From UMGS172 sp045587185 (lineage in GTDB: Bacteria > Bacillota > Clostridia > Oscillospirales > Acutalibacteraceae), in contig JAZNBS010000047.1 of assembly GCA_045587185.1 (NCBI GenBank), positions 1 to 59,127 on the forward strand: DNA of 59,127 bases, given 5' to 3'. The position numbers and the translations under genes are program-made. Shown one piece after another: positions 9,031 through 17,899 of this stretch (its first letter is position 1; each line of letters opens with the position of its first letter). The notes beneath the pieces are model-generated. The model saw nothing but the letters and a program-made list of their open reading frames with translations. It did no database searches and was not told where the DNA came from.

Positions 9031-9201
9031 AAAAGCGATGATAGCCCTCCACAAACTGTGACAGTACGCGATGTATTTCAACGCATACCAACCGCAAACC
9101 CTCGGAAAAAGTTTTACGGTTTCGGCGGTGCTTCCTTTTGTGTGGGTGTTTCCGCACCGTTTCACACTACTGATAAGAACCGCGCCTCTATCTTTGCTTT
9201 T
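9031..9201 (-). promoter_or_regulatory. Lysine riboswitch aptamer (L box)
   Basis: Read on the minus strand, this segment carries the conserved L-box blocks in order: AGAGGCGCG, a TTATCAGTAGT segment, GGAAGC with CCGCCGAAACCG, GGTTTGCGG with TTGGTATGC, TGTCACAG and GGAGGGCTATC. The ends pair as P1 (AAAAGC..GATAG with CTATC..GCTTTT). It starts at the expected transcription start of the promoter at 9204-9232 and is followed by the terminator at 8991-9024, so lysine should switch the nhaC gene off. About 170 nt, the usual size for this class. Confidence 0.93.
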
Positions 9202-9203
9202 AC

Positions 9204-9232
9204 ATTATATACTTATGTATTCCCAAAATCAA
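9204..9232 (-). promoter_or_regulatory. Promoter of the lysine riboswitch-nhaC transcript
   Basis: Minus strand TTGATT, 17 bases, TATAAT; the start site would fall at the first bases of the aptamer. Confidence 0.85.
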
Positions 9233-9246
9233 GTAAAAACGACAAA

Positions 9247-9277
9247 AAAGTGCCAAATGCGATAAAAACGACACTTT
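9247..9277 (-). terminator. Possible weak terminator of the his operon
   Basis: Minus strand AAAGTG..CACTTT stem followed by TTTG, with a large AT-rich loop, 47-77 bases after hisJ. The stem is short, so this is tentative. Confidence 0.3.
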
Positions 9278-9323
9278 GAAAACACATTAAGAGACAACTA
9301 TACGTGTTACGCGAACTCAAAAC

Positions 9324-10133
9324 TCAAAAAAGTTTTTCTGCTTTCCAACCGTCTTTGGTGAGGATGTAGCGTTCGCAAAATCCGCATTCTCTGGCGACTT
9401 TCAGAGCACAATCGAGGTGGTCGCCCAACCAATTTTTATTATGGCAGTCCCCGTTTATGACGATTTTACCGCCAAGGCGGTTTATTTCCTTTAAAACAAA
9501 CGGGTCAGGGTAGGGCGCCGTGCGGTAGCCACGGGTCATTGCGCCAACATTGATTTCAAAAAAGCGGTCAAAGGGAATAAGTGCCTTTACTGCCCTTAAG
9601 GCCGCGTTTTTGTAACGGTCGGTCAATACTCTCGGATGTGTCTCAAAAAACTTTGAAACAAGGTCAAAATGGCCGATAATATCACAGTTTGTTTTATTAA
9701 CAACATCTTCTAGCGTTTTAAAATAATCCTCGGCAAAGGTTTCAAAATCACCGTTATAGTGCTCGTCCAACACCTTTTGCAGACTCTCGGGGTCGAGGTC
9801 AACGGGGTAAAGTACCCCATTTTTTAAGATGTTGTGCACCGAGCCGATGATATAATCATAACCACTGCCGTAAGGTGCAGAATAATAATCTTGCTCTAAC
9901 CCCAAAAAAACGTCAATTCTGTCCTTGAATTCCTCTTTTAAGGCGAGAACTTCGGCTTTGTACCGCTCGGTGCTGTCGGGTGTCATACTGTAAGGCTCAA
10001 CCGACGGGTCATATGAATGACCCGAAAATCCCAAGATTTGAAAGCCTCTTTTTATGGCCTCTTGAACCATTTCACGCGGCGTGTCATTGCCGTCGCAAAA
10101 ATCAGTGTGTGTGTGAAGATCAATCGTTGTCAC
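9324..10133 (-). CDS. hisJ: Histidinol-phosphatase, PHP type (HisJ/HisK)
   Basis: This 269-residue PHP-domain metal phosphoesterase starts DLHTHTDFCDG, with the HxH ligands at residues 6-8, and has GFSGHS near 36, LGLEQDYY near 79, DIIGHFDLVSKF near 157 and NGDCHN near 231. These are the PHP motifs of the B. subtilis HisJ type. It removes phosphate from histidinol phosphate, the step before HisD. It is the last gene of the his operon, overlapping hisIE by 14 bases, and supplies the phosphatase that the short HisB here lacks. Confidence 0.9.
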   Translation of the reverse strand: MTTIDLHTHTDFCDGNDTPREMVQEAIKRGFQILGFSGHSYDPSVEPYSMTPDSTERYKAEVLALKEEFKDRIDVFLGLEQDYYSAPYGSGYDYIIGSVHNILKNGVLYPVDLDPESLQKVLDEHYNGDFETFAEDYFKTLEDVVNKTNCDIIGHFDLVSKFFETHPRVLTDRYKNAALRAVKALIPFDRFFEINVGAMTRGYRTAPYPDPFVLKEINRLGGKIVINGDCHNKNWLGDHLDCALKVARECGFCERYILTKDGWKAEKLF

Positions 10134-10788
10134 TTACCATCTTCTCCTGTTTAACCTTATGGTCGATAACGTGGCGTGAAGCCAATTCTTTTCTGATATC
10201 GTTAACCGAAATTCCGTTTTCAACCATCAGAACCATAACGTGATAGGCAAGATCGGCAATTTCGTAAACTGTTTCCTTTTTGTCGTGGTCCTTAGCGGCA
10301 ATAATAACCTCGGTACACTCCTCGCCAACCTTTTTAAGTATCTTGTCAAGACCTTTAGAGAAAAGGTAGGTGGTGTAAGAACCCTCGGGCATGGTGGCTT
10401 TGCGACCCTCCAGCAGTTCATAGAGTTGGTCCATTGAATATTCGTGCAGGTTTTCACTCTGAAATACCGTTTCGGTAAAGCAAGAATCGGTGCCTTTGTG
10501 GCAGGCAGGGCCGTCTTTCTCAACCACGACGGTCAGAGCGTCACGGTCACAGTCAGCGGTTATTGACACAATGTGCTGATAGTTGCCGCTGGTCTCACCT
10601 TTAAGCCACAGTTTCTGCCTTGAACGGCTGTAAAAACAGGTCAGTCCCTTTTCCATTGATATTCTGAGACTTTCCTCGTTCATATAGGCCAGAGTCAACA
10701 CCTTTTTGGTGAAAGAATCGACCACAATGGCGGGGATAAGACCTTTTTCATCAAATTTAAGTTTAGAAACATCAAAATTTACATTCAT
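10120..10788 (-). CDS. hisIE: Bifunctional phosphoribosyl-AMP cyclohydrolase / phosphoribosyl-ATP pyrophosphatase
   Basis: The N-terminal ~115 residues are HisI: AYMNEESL, FYSRSRQKLWLKGETSGN and the metal-site region DCDRDAL with GPACHKGT. The C-terminal ~100 residues are HisE: YTTYLFSKG, KILKKVGEE, EVIIAAK and YEIADLAYHVMVLM. Together they convert PR-ATP to ProFAR, steps 2 and 3 of histidine synthesis. The start lies just after the hisF stop with a GAGG site. Confidence 0.96.
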   Translation of the reverse strand: MNVNFDVSKLKFDEKGLIPAIVVDSFTKKVLTLAYMNEESLRISMEKGLTCFYSRSRQKLWLKGETSGNYQHIVSITADCDRDALTVVVEKDGPACHKGTDSCFTETVFQSENLHEYSMDQLYELLEGRKATMPEGSYTTYLFSKGLDKILKKVGEECTEVIIAAKDHDKKETVYEIADLAYHVMVLMVENGISVNDIRKELASRHVIDHKVKQEKMVSDND

Positions 10789-10790
10789 GA

Positions 10791-11549
10791 TTACAACCTC
10801 ACTAAAATATCGTTGGCATTAAGTTCTTTCTTAAGGTCTTGAATCTTGACCTCACCGAAATGGAAGATTGAAGCGGCAAGACCTGCCGAAACTCTTGGGT
10901 CTTTTTTAAAGAGTTCGGTGAAATGGTCGATACCGCCTGCACCGCCCGAAGCGATAACAGGCACCTTTACGGCATTGCACACGGCGCTTAACATTTCAAG
11001 GTCAAATCCTTTTTTAACACCGTCGGTATCAATAGAGTTTACGACAACCTCACCGGCGCCCATACCGACACAACGTTTTATCCATTCAATGGCTTCCATT
11101 CCCGTGTTTTCGCGGCCTCCTTTTGAGAAAACGATGAACTTGCCGTCAACCCTTTTTATGTCGGCCGACAGAACAACACACTGGTCGCCGTATTTTTTTG
11201 CGGCATCCTCGATAAGCTGAGGATTGCGGATTGCACCCGAGTTGACACTGACCTTATCGGCACCGCATTTGAGTACACGGTCAAAGTCTTGAAGTGTGTT
11301 GATTCCGCCGCCAACCGTCAATGGAATGAATATTTTTGAAGCAACCTCACGCAAGATATCGGTAAAAAGTTGTCTGCCCTCTGCCGATGCGGTGATATCA
11401 TAAAAAACGAGTTCGTCGGCACCGGCGTTACTGTAATACTCTGCCAAACTCACGGGGTCGGAAACATCATTCAGACCCTCAAAGTTTACACCTTTTACAA
11501 CACGGCCGTTTTTAACATCAAGGCAGGGGATAATTCTTTTGGTTATCAT
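10791..11549 (-). CDS. hisF: Imidazole glycerol phosphate synthase, cyclase subunit
   Basis: A (beta/alpha)8 barrel that, with HisH ammonia, forms IGP and AICAR from PRFAR. The two catalytic Asp regions are present: CLDVKNGRVVKG at residue 9 and NSIDTDGVKKG near 127. GGGINTLQD and VIASGGAGG bind phosphate. I chose the ATG at 11549 (MITKRIIPCLD) because it matches the family and overlaps the hisA stop by 4 bases; the upstream in-frame extension lies in hisA and is not family-like. 252 residues. Confidence 0.97.
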   Translation of the reverse strand: MITKRIIPCLDVKNGRVVKGVNFEGLNDVSDPVSLAEYYSNAGADELVFYDITASAEGRQLFTDILREVASKIFIPLTVGGGINTLQDFDRVLKCGADKVSVNSGAIRNPQLIEDAAKKYGDQCVVLSADIKRVDGKFIVFSKGGRENTGMEAIEWIKRCVGMGAGEVVVNSIDTDGVKKGFDLEMLSAVCNAVKVPVIASGGAGGIDHFTELFKKDPRVSAGLAASIFHFGEVKIQDLKKELNANDILVRL

Positions 11550-12259
11550 TTTGCCGCCTCCAATGCTTCTGAAAGGTCGATTGCGCCCGTATAGTATGCC
11601 TTGCCGATGATACATCCGTAAATATCCATCTCACGCAATGCTTTTACATCCTGGATTGTCGAAACACCGCCCGATGCGGTTATGTCCATTGAAAAATTTT
11701 GTGACATTTCACGGTATAAAGGCAGGTTTGTGCCCTTCATTGCGCCGTCTTTGGAAATGTCGGTACAAATGATACATGACACACCCAAATCCTGCATTTT
11801 GTTGCAGAACTCAAGTCCCGTGAACTGCGATTTTTCAAGCCAACCCTTAATGGCAACAAAACCGTCTTTAATGTCAACACCCACGGCAATCTTATCGCCA
11901 TATTTTTTGACGGCGGCTTTCAAAAACGCTTCGTCGTTGACTGCGGCAGTGCCCAAAATACAACGGTCAACGCCTGCCGCAAAATACTTTTCAACCGTTT
12001 CCATATTGCGGATTCCGCCGCCTATTTCAATAAACAGGTTGGTTGTTTCACGTATTTTTTTTACAGTTTCAATATTGGGGGTGCCACCGTTTTTGGCCCC
12101 CTCAAGGTCGACTAAATGAATGTGTGTGGCACAAAGCCGTTCAAAATCACGTGCCACTTCAGACGGGTCGTCGTTATAAACCGTCATTTGGTTATAGTCG
12201 CCCTTAAAAAGTCGAACGGCCTTACCGCCGACAATGTCTATCGCGGGAAAAATTATCAT
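11546..12259 (-). CDS. hisA: ProFAR isomerase
   Basis: 1-(5-phosphoribosyl)-5-[(5-phosphoribosylamino)methylideneamino]imidazole-4-carboxamide isomerase, 237 residues, a barrel related to HisF. The catalytic Asp pair is in FPAIDIVGGKAVRL and CTDISKDGAMKG, with the phosphate loop GGGIRN and TASGGVS. It overlaps hisH and hisF by 4 bases each (ATGA type), so the operon is tightly coupled here. Confidence 0.97.
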   Translation of the reverse strand: MIIFPAIDIVGGKAVRLFKGDYNQMTVYNDDPSEVARDFERLCATHIHLVDLEGAKNGGTPNIETVKKIRETTNLFIEIGGGIRNMETVEKYFAAGVDRCILGTAAVNDEAFLKAAVKKYGDKIAVGVDIKDGFVAIKGWLEKSQFTGLEFCNKMQDLGVSCIICTDISKDGAMKGTNLPLYREMSQNFSMDITASGGVSTIQDVKALREMDIYGCIIGKAYYTGAIDLSEALEAAK

Positions 12260-12876
12260 AATTGGCCATCCTCCTCACAAAACGCTTTTAAAATATCAAG
12301 CCCCACTTTACCACTCTTTTCGGGGTGGAATTGGCATCCGAAAACGTTGCCGCACTGCACCGCGGCGGTAACGGGAATTCCATATTCGGCTGATGCTATA
12401 AGGCTGTCCTCACAATCGTCAGCATAATAAGAGTGGACAAAATAAACGCAGTCACCCTCGTTTATATATTTGAAAAATGGGGACGGGTTGTGGAATTTTA
12501 AAGCGTTCCAACCCATATGCGGAACGTCTAAATTCTCGGGGATTCGGCCTTTCATTGCCACAACCTTGCCCTTGATAAGACCAAGACCTTGGTGCACACC
12601 GTACTCGTGACTCTCGTTAAAAAGCATCTGCATTCCAAGGCAGATACCCATAATGGGCGTGCCGTTTTTAGCCTTTTCAATAATCAATTTATCAAGTGAG
12701 TTATGCGACAGTTTTTCTCTTGCGTCTTGGAATGCGCCCACACCGGGGAGGATTATTTTATCGGCTTTTTTTATAACGTCGGGGTCGCCTGTGACAGTCA
12801 CATCGGCGCCGACGGATTTTAACGACGAACAGAGTGAGAAAAGATTTCCCACTCCGTAATCTATTACTGCTATCAT
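12256..12876 (-). CDS. hisH: Imidazole glycerol phosphate synthase, glutaminase subunit
   Basis: Class I glutamine amidotransferase, 206 residues. The opening is IDYGVGNLFSL, the oxyanion region LPGVGAF, the nucleophile elbow GICLGMQMLF near residue 80, and the His-Glu pair in FHPEKSG near 187. It supplies ammonia to HisF. The gene abuts hisB with no gap and overlaps hisA by 4 bases. Confidence 0.97.
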   Translation of the reverse strand: MIAVIDYGVGNLFSLCSSLKSVGADVTVTGDPDVIKKADKIILPGVGAFQDAREKLSHNSLDKLIIEKAKNGTPIMGICLGMQMLFNESHEYGVHQGLGLIKGKVVAMKGRIPENLDVPHMGWNALKFHNPSPFFKYINEGDCVYFVHSYYADDCEDSLIASAEYGIPVTAAVQCGNVFGCQFHPEKSGKVGLDILKAFCEEDGQL

Positions 12877-13464
12877 TTAAAGTACACCCTTTGTGGAAGG
12901 AATTTCGTTAGAAAATTTCGGGTCTATGCTGACGGCATCTTTCAATGACCTTGCCACCGACTTGAAAGTACCCTCAATAATGTGGTGGGTATTTTCACCG
13001 TCAAACTGCTTGATGTGAAGTGTCAGTTCGGCATTGCGGACAAAGGCGAAAAAGAATTCCTCAACCAACTCGGTATCAAAGTCACCAACCTTTTCTGTGA
13101 GTCCGAAAAATGAGCATTTGAGAAAACTTCTGCCCGAAATATCAACAGCCGAAAGGATGAGTGCTTCGTCCATGGGCAAAATCATATTACCATAGCGGAC
13201 GATACCTTTTTTGTCACCCAAAGCGTCTTTAAAACACTGACCTAACACAATGCCGATGTCCTCGGCAGTGTGGTGATAGTCGACCTCTGTATCGCCTTTG
13301 CAGGTAACGTTAAGGTCAAATCTGCCGTGCTTGGCAAAAAGGGTCAGCATATGGTCCAAAAATCCGCAACCCGTGTCAATAACGGAATTACCCTCACCGT
13401 CAAGATTTAAGGACATTTTTATATCAGTTTCGTTTGTTTTGCGGTCAATAGAGGCTGTTCTCAT
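12877..13464 (-). CDS. hisB: Imidazoleglycerol-phosphate dehydratase
   Basis: 195 residues, the monofunctional form. The Mn-binding His motifs are clear: FLDHML near 36, DYHHTAEDIG near 62 and HHIIEGTFK near 155. It makes imidazole acetol phosphate from IGP. There is no N-terminal HAD phosphatase as in E. coli HisB, in line with the separate HisJ at the operon end. Confidence 0.97.
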   Translation of the reverse strand: MRTASIDRKTNETDIKMSLNLDGEGNSVIDTGCGFLDHMLTLFAKHGRFDLNVTCKGDTEVDYHHTAEDIGIVLGQCFKDALGDKKGIVRYGNMILPMDEALILSAVDISGRSFLKCSFFGLTEKVGDFDTELVEEFFFAFVRNAELTLHIKQFDGENTHHIIEGTFKSVARSLKDAVSIDPKFSNEIPSTKGVL

Positions 13465-14522
13465 ATCTGTTCCTCCAATATTTGTTTTGTTGCTTTTATA
13501 AAGGCTTCCATTTCAATCGCACTGCCGATTGTTATTCGGTTGAAATCCTTGATTTTTTCTTTGGTAAAGTGGCGCACAAGTATACCGTTATCCTTTAATT
13601 TAAGGTACAATTCTTCTCCGCCAATTTTGTCCGACTTAGCAAAAATAAAGTTTGCCTTGGACGGTATAACATAAAAGCCCATTTTTTCAAGTTCACGGGT
13701 GGTGTATTCGCGGTTCTGAACGATTTTTTTGCAGTTTTCTATATAATAATCATTGTCTTTGACGGCCTGAACTCCTGCTACCATAGTAAGACGGTTTATG
13801 TTATAAGGGTTGGTGGAGTATTTTATGCGTTCGAGGTCGGAAATCAGTTCCTTATCGGCAATACAGAAACCTAGACGTGCGCCCGCCATACTGCGTGATT
13901 TTGAAAAAGTCTGTACTACAATCAGGTTTTTATATTTCTTTGTAAGCGGGTAGGCCGACTCACCGCCGAAATCCACATAAGCCTCGTCTATTACAACAAT
14001 GCTGTCGGGATTGGCTTTAAGTATTTTCTCAATCTCGTTTAAGGACAGGCAAAGTCCGGTCGGAGCGTTGGGATTGGCAATGACCACCATTCGGCCGTTG
14101 CCTTTGTAGTCCTTGGGATCGATAGAAAAATCGTCTTTGAGCGGTACAGTTTCAAAGATGATGCCGTGCAACTCGGCAAAAACTTCATAAAAACCGTAAC
14201 TTATTTCGGGGAACATTGCACCTTTTTGGGTGAATGCCATAAACGAGAAGTTTAAAATATCATCCGAGCCGTTGGAAACGAAGATGTTTTCGGGCTTTAC
14301 ACCGTGCAAATCTGCCAAAGCGGTTTTGAGTGCGATAGCGGTCGGGTCTGAATAAAGACGGAGGTCACAGACCTCTTGGCTGTTTACAGCCTTTATAACA
14401 CCGTCCGACGGAGGAAAAGGCGACTCATTAGTGTTGAGTTTTATATATTTTTTATCTCTCGGTTGCTCACCCGGGGTATAGACCTCAAGGGATTGGTAAC
14501 GTTCTTTCAAAAACTTACTCAT
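13461..14522 (-). CDS. hisC: Histidinol-phosphate aminotransferase
   Basis: Fold-type I PLP aminotransferase, 353 residues. Visible are KLNTNESPFPPS at the start, VSNGSDD, NPNAPTG near 150, VIDEAYVDF near 178, the PLP lysine in TFSKSRSMAGAR near 210, and the substrate phosphate region ILVRHF. It converts imidazole acetol phosphate to histidinol phosphate. It overlaps hisD and hisB by 4 bases each. Confidence 0.96.
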   Translation of the reverse strand: MSKFLKERYQSLEVYTPGEQPRDKKYIKLNTNESPFPPSDGVIKAVNSQEVCDLRLYSDPTAIALKTALADLHGVKPENIFVSNGSDDILNFSFMAFTQKGAMFPEISYGFYEVFAELHGIIFETVPLKDDFSIDPKDYKGNGRMVVIANPNAPTGLCLSLNEIEKILKANPDSIVVIDEAYVDFGGESAYPLTKKYKNLIVVQTFSKSRSMAGARLGFCIADKELISDLERIKYSTNPYNINRLTMVAGVQAVKDNDYYIENCKKIVQNREYTTRELEKMGFYVIPSKANFIFAKSDKIGGEELYLKLKDNGILVRHFTKEKIKDFNRITIGSAIEMEAFIKATKQILEEQI

Positions 14523-15799
14523 TTTTCTTCCTCAAAACGAATAGTGGCACTCTTTGCGTGGGCTGTAAGACCCTCTTTTTCAGCAAAGAAAGCAACATCG
14601 CTTGCCACTTTACTTAAAGCATCGCGTGTGTAGTAGGTGTACTGTGTTTTCTTGACAAAATCGTCAACCGATAAAGGACTTGAGAATCTTGCGGTACCGC
14701 TTGTGGGCAAGGTGTGGTTGGGTCCTGCATAGTAGTCGCCCAAAGCCTCGGGACAATATTTACCCATAAAGATACTGCCTGCGTGCTTGATTTTGTCAAG
14801 ATAATCAAACGGGTTATCAACACATATTTCCAAATGCTCGGGAGCAATCTCATTGGCAATGTCAATAGCCTTTAAAAGGTCATCGGCAACGATTATCTTG
14901 CCGTTGTTATCAATAGAAATGCGTGCAATTTCTGAACGGGAAAGCAACGGTATCTGCTTTTCAAGGGAAACGCTCACTTTTTCTGCAAGGTAATAACTGT
15001 CGGTAACAAGCACGGCGCTTGCCATCTTGTCGTGTTCGGCCTGACTGAGCAAATCGGCTGCAACAAAATCAGGATTACAGGTGCCGTCTGCCACAACCAA
15101 AATCTCGCTCGGACCCGCAATCATATCAATCGAAACAAGGCCAAAAACCTGTCTTTTGGCTTCGGCAACAAATGCATTACCGGGACCCACGATTTTATCA
15201 ACCTTAGGCACGGTTTCGGTACCGTAGGAGAGTGCGGCAATAGCCTGAGCACCGCCTGTCTTGAAAATTCTGTCAACACCTGCAATCTTTGCGGCGGCAA
15301 GAATAACGGGGTTCACCTTGCCGTCGGCCGAGGGCGGTGTGGTTATACATATTTCCTTGCATCCTGCAATTTTGGCAGGAATACTGTCCATCAAAACGGT
15401 GGAGGGGTAGGCGGCGGTGCCACCTGGAACATAAAGACCAACCTTTTCAATGGGGGTTATCTTCTGACCTGTCACAATGCCGTCATTTTCCGAAATGATA
15501 AAACTCTGTCTGACCTGTTTTTCGTGGAAACTACGGATATTGTCAGCGGCAGTGCGGATAATTTCCAAAAACTTTGGTTCAACCGTGTTAAAAGCCTCTT
15601 GGATTTCGGCGTCGGTAACCTCCAAAGATGTCAGAACGGCCTTGTCAAACTTTTCGGCATATTTAATAAGTGCCCTATCACCGTTTTGCTTTACGTCTTC
15701 AATGATGCTTGAAACAATACCCGACACATCGGTGCTCGCGGTACCTCTGGCAAAAATTTCGGAATTAGGCACCTCGCCGTATTTTAAAATTTTAATCAT
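14519..15799 (-). CDS. hisD: Histidinol dehydrogenase
   Basis: Zn- and NAD-dependent enzyme of the last two oxidation steps, 426 residues. Seen are VPGGTAAYPS near 128, the signature KIVGPGNAFVAEAKRQ near 208, AGPSEILV, SQAEHD near 255 (zinc His/Gln), APEHLEI near 325, and GPNHTLPTSGTARF near 360. All expected ligands are present. It overlaps hisG by 8 bases. Confidence 0.97.
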   Translation of the reverse strand: MIKILKYGEVPNSEIFARGTASTDVSGIVSSIIEDVKQNGDRALIKYAEKFDKAVLTSLEVTDAEIQEAFNTVEPKFLEIIRTAADNIRSFHEKQVRQSFIISENDGIVTGQKITPIEKVGLYVPGGTAAYPSTVLMDSIPAKIAGCKEICITTPPSADGKVNPVILAAAKIAGVDRIFKTGGAQAIAALSYGTETVPKVDKIVGPGNAFVAEAKRQVFGLVSIDMIAGPSEILVVADGTCNPDFVAADLLSQAEHDKMASAVLVTDSYYLAEKVSVSLEKQIPLLSRSEIARISIDNNGKIIVADDLLKAIDIANEIAPEHLEICVDNPFDYLDKIKHAGSIFMGKYCPEALGDYYAGPNHTLPTSGTARFSSPLSVDDFVKKTQYTYYTRDALSKVASDVAFFAEKEGLTAHAKSATIRFEEEK

Positions 15800-16427
15800 T
15801 TGTCTTTACCTGCCTTAACAGACCTTCGCGCACACGCTCGATCAATTCGTTTTTAAATTTATAACTTGATTTATTGGAAATAAGACGGGCGCTTATCGGA
15901 AGAATGGTTTCTTTCGGCTCGAGGTCATTTTCAAGTAAGGTCTTGCCCGTTTCAACAATATCAACAATGACATCCGACAGACCTAAAATCGGTGCAATCT
16001 CAATCGATCCGTTGAGTTTAATTATATCAATATCACGGCACTTTTCGGCATAGAATTTTGACGCGATATTAGTAAATTTGGTTGCGACCCTCAAGGTCGA
16101 GTTGGGGTCATCCCTGAAATCCTTTTTTGCGGCAACAGCCATTCGGCATTTACCCAAATTCAAATCCAAAAGTTCGTAAACATCAGGCTCATATTCGAGC
16201 AGAATATCCTTGCCCGCAACACCAATGTCGGCGGCTCCACGTTCGACATAGATAGCAACATCTGAGGGTTTCACCCAAAAATAACGCACACCCGCCTGTT
16301 CGTTTTCAAAAATGAGTTTGCGGTTGGGCTCTTTTATGGAAGGACACGGGAAGCCGCTTTTTTCAAACATATCGTAAACCTTTTCACCCAAACGGCCTTT
16401 GGGCAGAGCTACATTAATCATTTCCAT
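15792..16427 (-). CDS. hisG: ATP phosphoribosyltransferase, short catalytic form
   Basis: 211 residues, the HisG-S form without the C-terminal allosteric ACT-like domain. It starts INVALPKGRLGEKV and has GAADIGVAGKD near 84 and DVIVDIVETGKTL near 155 for PRPP and ATP. It is the committed step of histidine synthesis and in this form works only with HisZ, which is encoded directly upstream and overlaps it by 14 bases. A second in-frame ATG lies 6 bases in and could be the real start. Confidence 0.96.
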   Translation of the reverse strand: MEMINVALPKGRLGEKVYDMFEKSGFPCPSIKEPNRKLIFENEQAGVRYFWVKPSDVAIYVERGAADIGVAGKDILLEYEPDVYELLDLNLGKCRMAVAAKKDFRDDPNSTLRVATKFTNIASKFYAEKCRDIDIIKLNGSIEIAPILGLSDVIVDIVETGKTLLENDLEPKETILPISARLISNKSSYKFKNELIERVREGLLRQVKTND

Positions 16428-17523
16428 TTACGGTTTCCAATCCTTTCTCGGTTATTTTAAGCAACTGACGGTAACGCAAGTTTTTAGGTATTTCCTTTGC
16501 CACAAGCACCGAGTTTCCGCCGCTTGACAACATTTCGGATGTTTTGATTGCGGCGGCAATATCGTCGCCGTACAATAGCACGGTGTCAACATCAAACTCT
16601 TTAAGATTTCGGTCATATCGGCCAAGTTCGTCAAGGTAAACAGCAAAACCGATAGCACCTGCGGTGCGGTTAAGTTTCCTCATCAGTTTGTCATACTGAC
16701 CGCCCGACAAAACGGCATCAGGAATATTGCGGATATAACCTTTGAAAACCACGCCGCTGTAATAACTCATTGTGCCGATACAGGAAAAATCAACGACAAG
16801 CCTGACGGCACTGCCCAGACCTGAAAGAACATTGTATACCGTCTCGAATTCATCAAGGGCATTAAGAACCGAATCGGACGAATAAACCGCCTTAACACCG
16901 GCAAAAGCCTCGGCGGGACGTGGGTAGTTTTTGGTGAAAACGGTCAGTTTTTCGGCACTGATACCGTTGGTTTCACAAAGTCCTTTCAAATCGTCAGTGT
17001 TCTTGGCACTGATAAAGGTTATAACCTGTTTGCGAAGGTGTTCTGAAAGATTCAACTCATCAAAAGCGGCTTCAATAAGTCCCACGTGTGACATCTCTAA
17101 AAGAGAGTTTGCGTCAACCGTTTCAAGACTCTTGACGGCAAGGCTCAAAACCTCGCAAACCTCAAAAAGACCAATGTGACCGATGCACTCTAACCCGGTT
17201 TGCATAATTTCCTTATACGTGTGAGTACTGCCGGAGATACGGTAAACGTTTTCGTTGTAATAGAGTTTGTGTATACCGTCGGAATCCTTTAAATTATTGA
17301 TTATCGACAGAGTGACGTCTGGCTTGAGCGCTTTAAGTCTGCCGTCCCAGTCGGTAAAGGTTATAATTCCGTCCGACACTAAAAAGTCCTTGTTTCTGAC
17401 ATAAAGGTCATACTCCTCAAACTTGCTCATTTTAAACTGAGTGTAACCGAAACGGCGATAAAGTGAACGCAACGCATAAACCGCCGCTTCTTCACGTTTT
17501 AACAAGGTTTCATCAATAGCCAT
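16414..17523 (-). CDS. hisZ: ATP phosphoribosyltransferase regulatory subunit HisZ
   Basis: 369 residues, like a class II histidyl-tRNA synthetase core without the anticodon domain. The motif 2-like stretch KLYYNENVYRI, the later GGQYDKLM and GAIGFAVYLDEL are visible. It has no tRNA-charging role and gives HisG-S its feedback inhibition by histidine. First gene of the operon, with GGAGGA six bases before the ATG and a close promoter at 17576. The leader is only ~45 bases, too short for a T-box. Confidence 0.92.
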   Translation of the reverse strand: MAIDETLLKREEAAVYALRSLYRRFGYTQFKMSKFEEYDLYVRNKDFLVSDGIITFTDWDGRLKALKPDVTLSIINNLKDSDGIHKLYYNENVYRISGSTHTYKEIMQTGLECIGHIGLFEVCEVLSLAVKSLETVDANSLLEMSHVGLIEAAFDELNLSEHLRKQVITFISAKNTDDLKGLCETNGISAEKLTVFTKNYPRPAEAFAGVKAVYSSDSVLNALDEFETVYNVLSGLGSAVRLVVDFSCIGTMSYYSGVVFKGYIRNIPDAVLSGGQYDKLMRKLNRTAGAIGFAVYLDELGRYDRNLKEFDVDTVLLYGDDIAAAIKTSEMLSSGGNSVLVAKEIPKNLRYRQLLKITEKGLETVNGND

Positions 17524-17575
17524 TTTTTCCTCCGAAAAGGGTGCTTAACACACCGCCAAAGTAGTTTATTTCATT

Positions 17576-17604
17576 ACTCTACCATATTAGCAGACTAAAG
17601 TCAA
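17576..17604 (-). promoter_or_regulatory. Histidine operon promoter
   Basis: Minus strand TTGACT, 17 bases, TAGAGT preceded by TGG (extended -10), about 50 bases from hisZ. I see no operator palindrome, T-box or peptide leader. Confidence 0.75.
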
Positions 17605-17699
17605 TACTTTTATTCAAGAAATTCTACGTTTTTATAGACTTGAAACGAAGCCTATTATACAATGTATACATAAATTTATCAATATAAAAAGGTGACAAA

Positions 17700-17774
17700 A
17701 TGCGTGATATTTCAAAAACAGATAGAAATATCGCCTCAAAACGGCAGAAGTTTATTGCACAAATCGGTCGGTAA
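17700..17774 (+). CDS. Possible 24-residue small ORF
   Basis: An ATG preceded by AAAGGTGA at proper spacing opens a 24-codon frame (begins MRDISKTDRN, ends QIGR), with AT-rich promoter-like sequence 40-60 bases before it. No family is recognised. It may be a real small peptide, the 5' remnant of a longer gene, or chance. The rest of the hisZ-DUF308 gap holds the his promoter and the large stem-loop at 17811-17889. Confidence 0.3.
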   Translation: MRDISKTDRNIASKRQKFIAQIGR

Positions 17775-17810
17775 TTAAGCAGGGATTAAGGCAACTGTGA
17801 CCCAGATGCA

Positions 17811-17889
17811 AAAAAGTTCGTGTGCGTGAAAGTAAAAACCGCGGTTACGCATAAGCGTGCCGCGGTTTTTACGTATTAGACGAACTTTT
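17811..17889. terminator. Long three-part stem-loop with terminator core
   Basis: The core is GTAAAAACCGCGG / CCGCGGTTTTTAC (17832-17844 with 17860-17872). A second small hairpin (ACGC/GCGT) sits in its loop, and an outer stem AAAAGTTCGT / ACGAACTTTT encloses it. The core ends in a T-run on both strands, so it can end transcription of the DUF308 gene (minus) and of anything from the plus side. Confidence 0.7.
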
Positions 17890-17899
17890 GTTACGGTTA

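Noticed and set aside
17524..17700. T-box or peptide leader for the his operon
   Set aside because: Promoter to start distance is about 50 bases; no room for a T-box and no His-codon run before hisZ.
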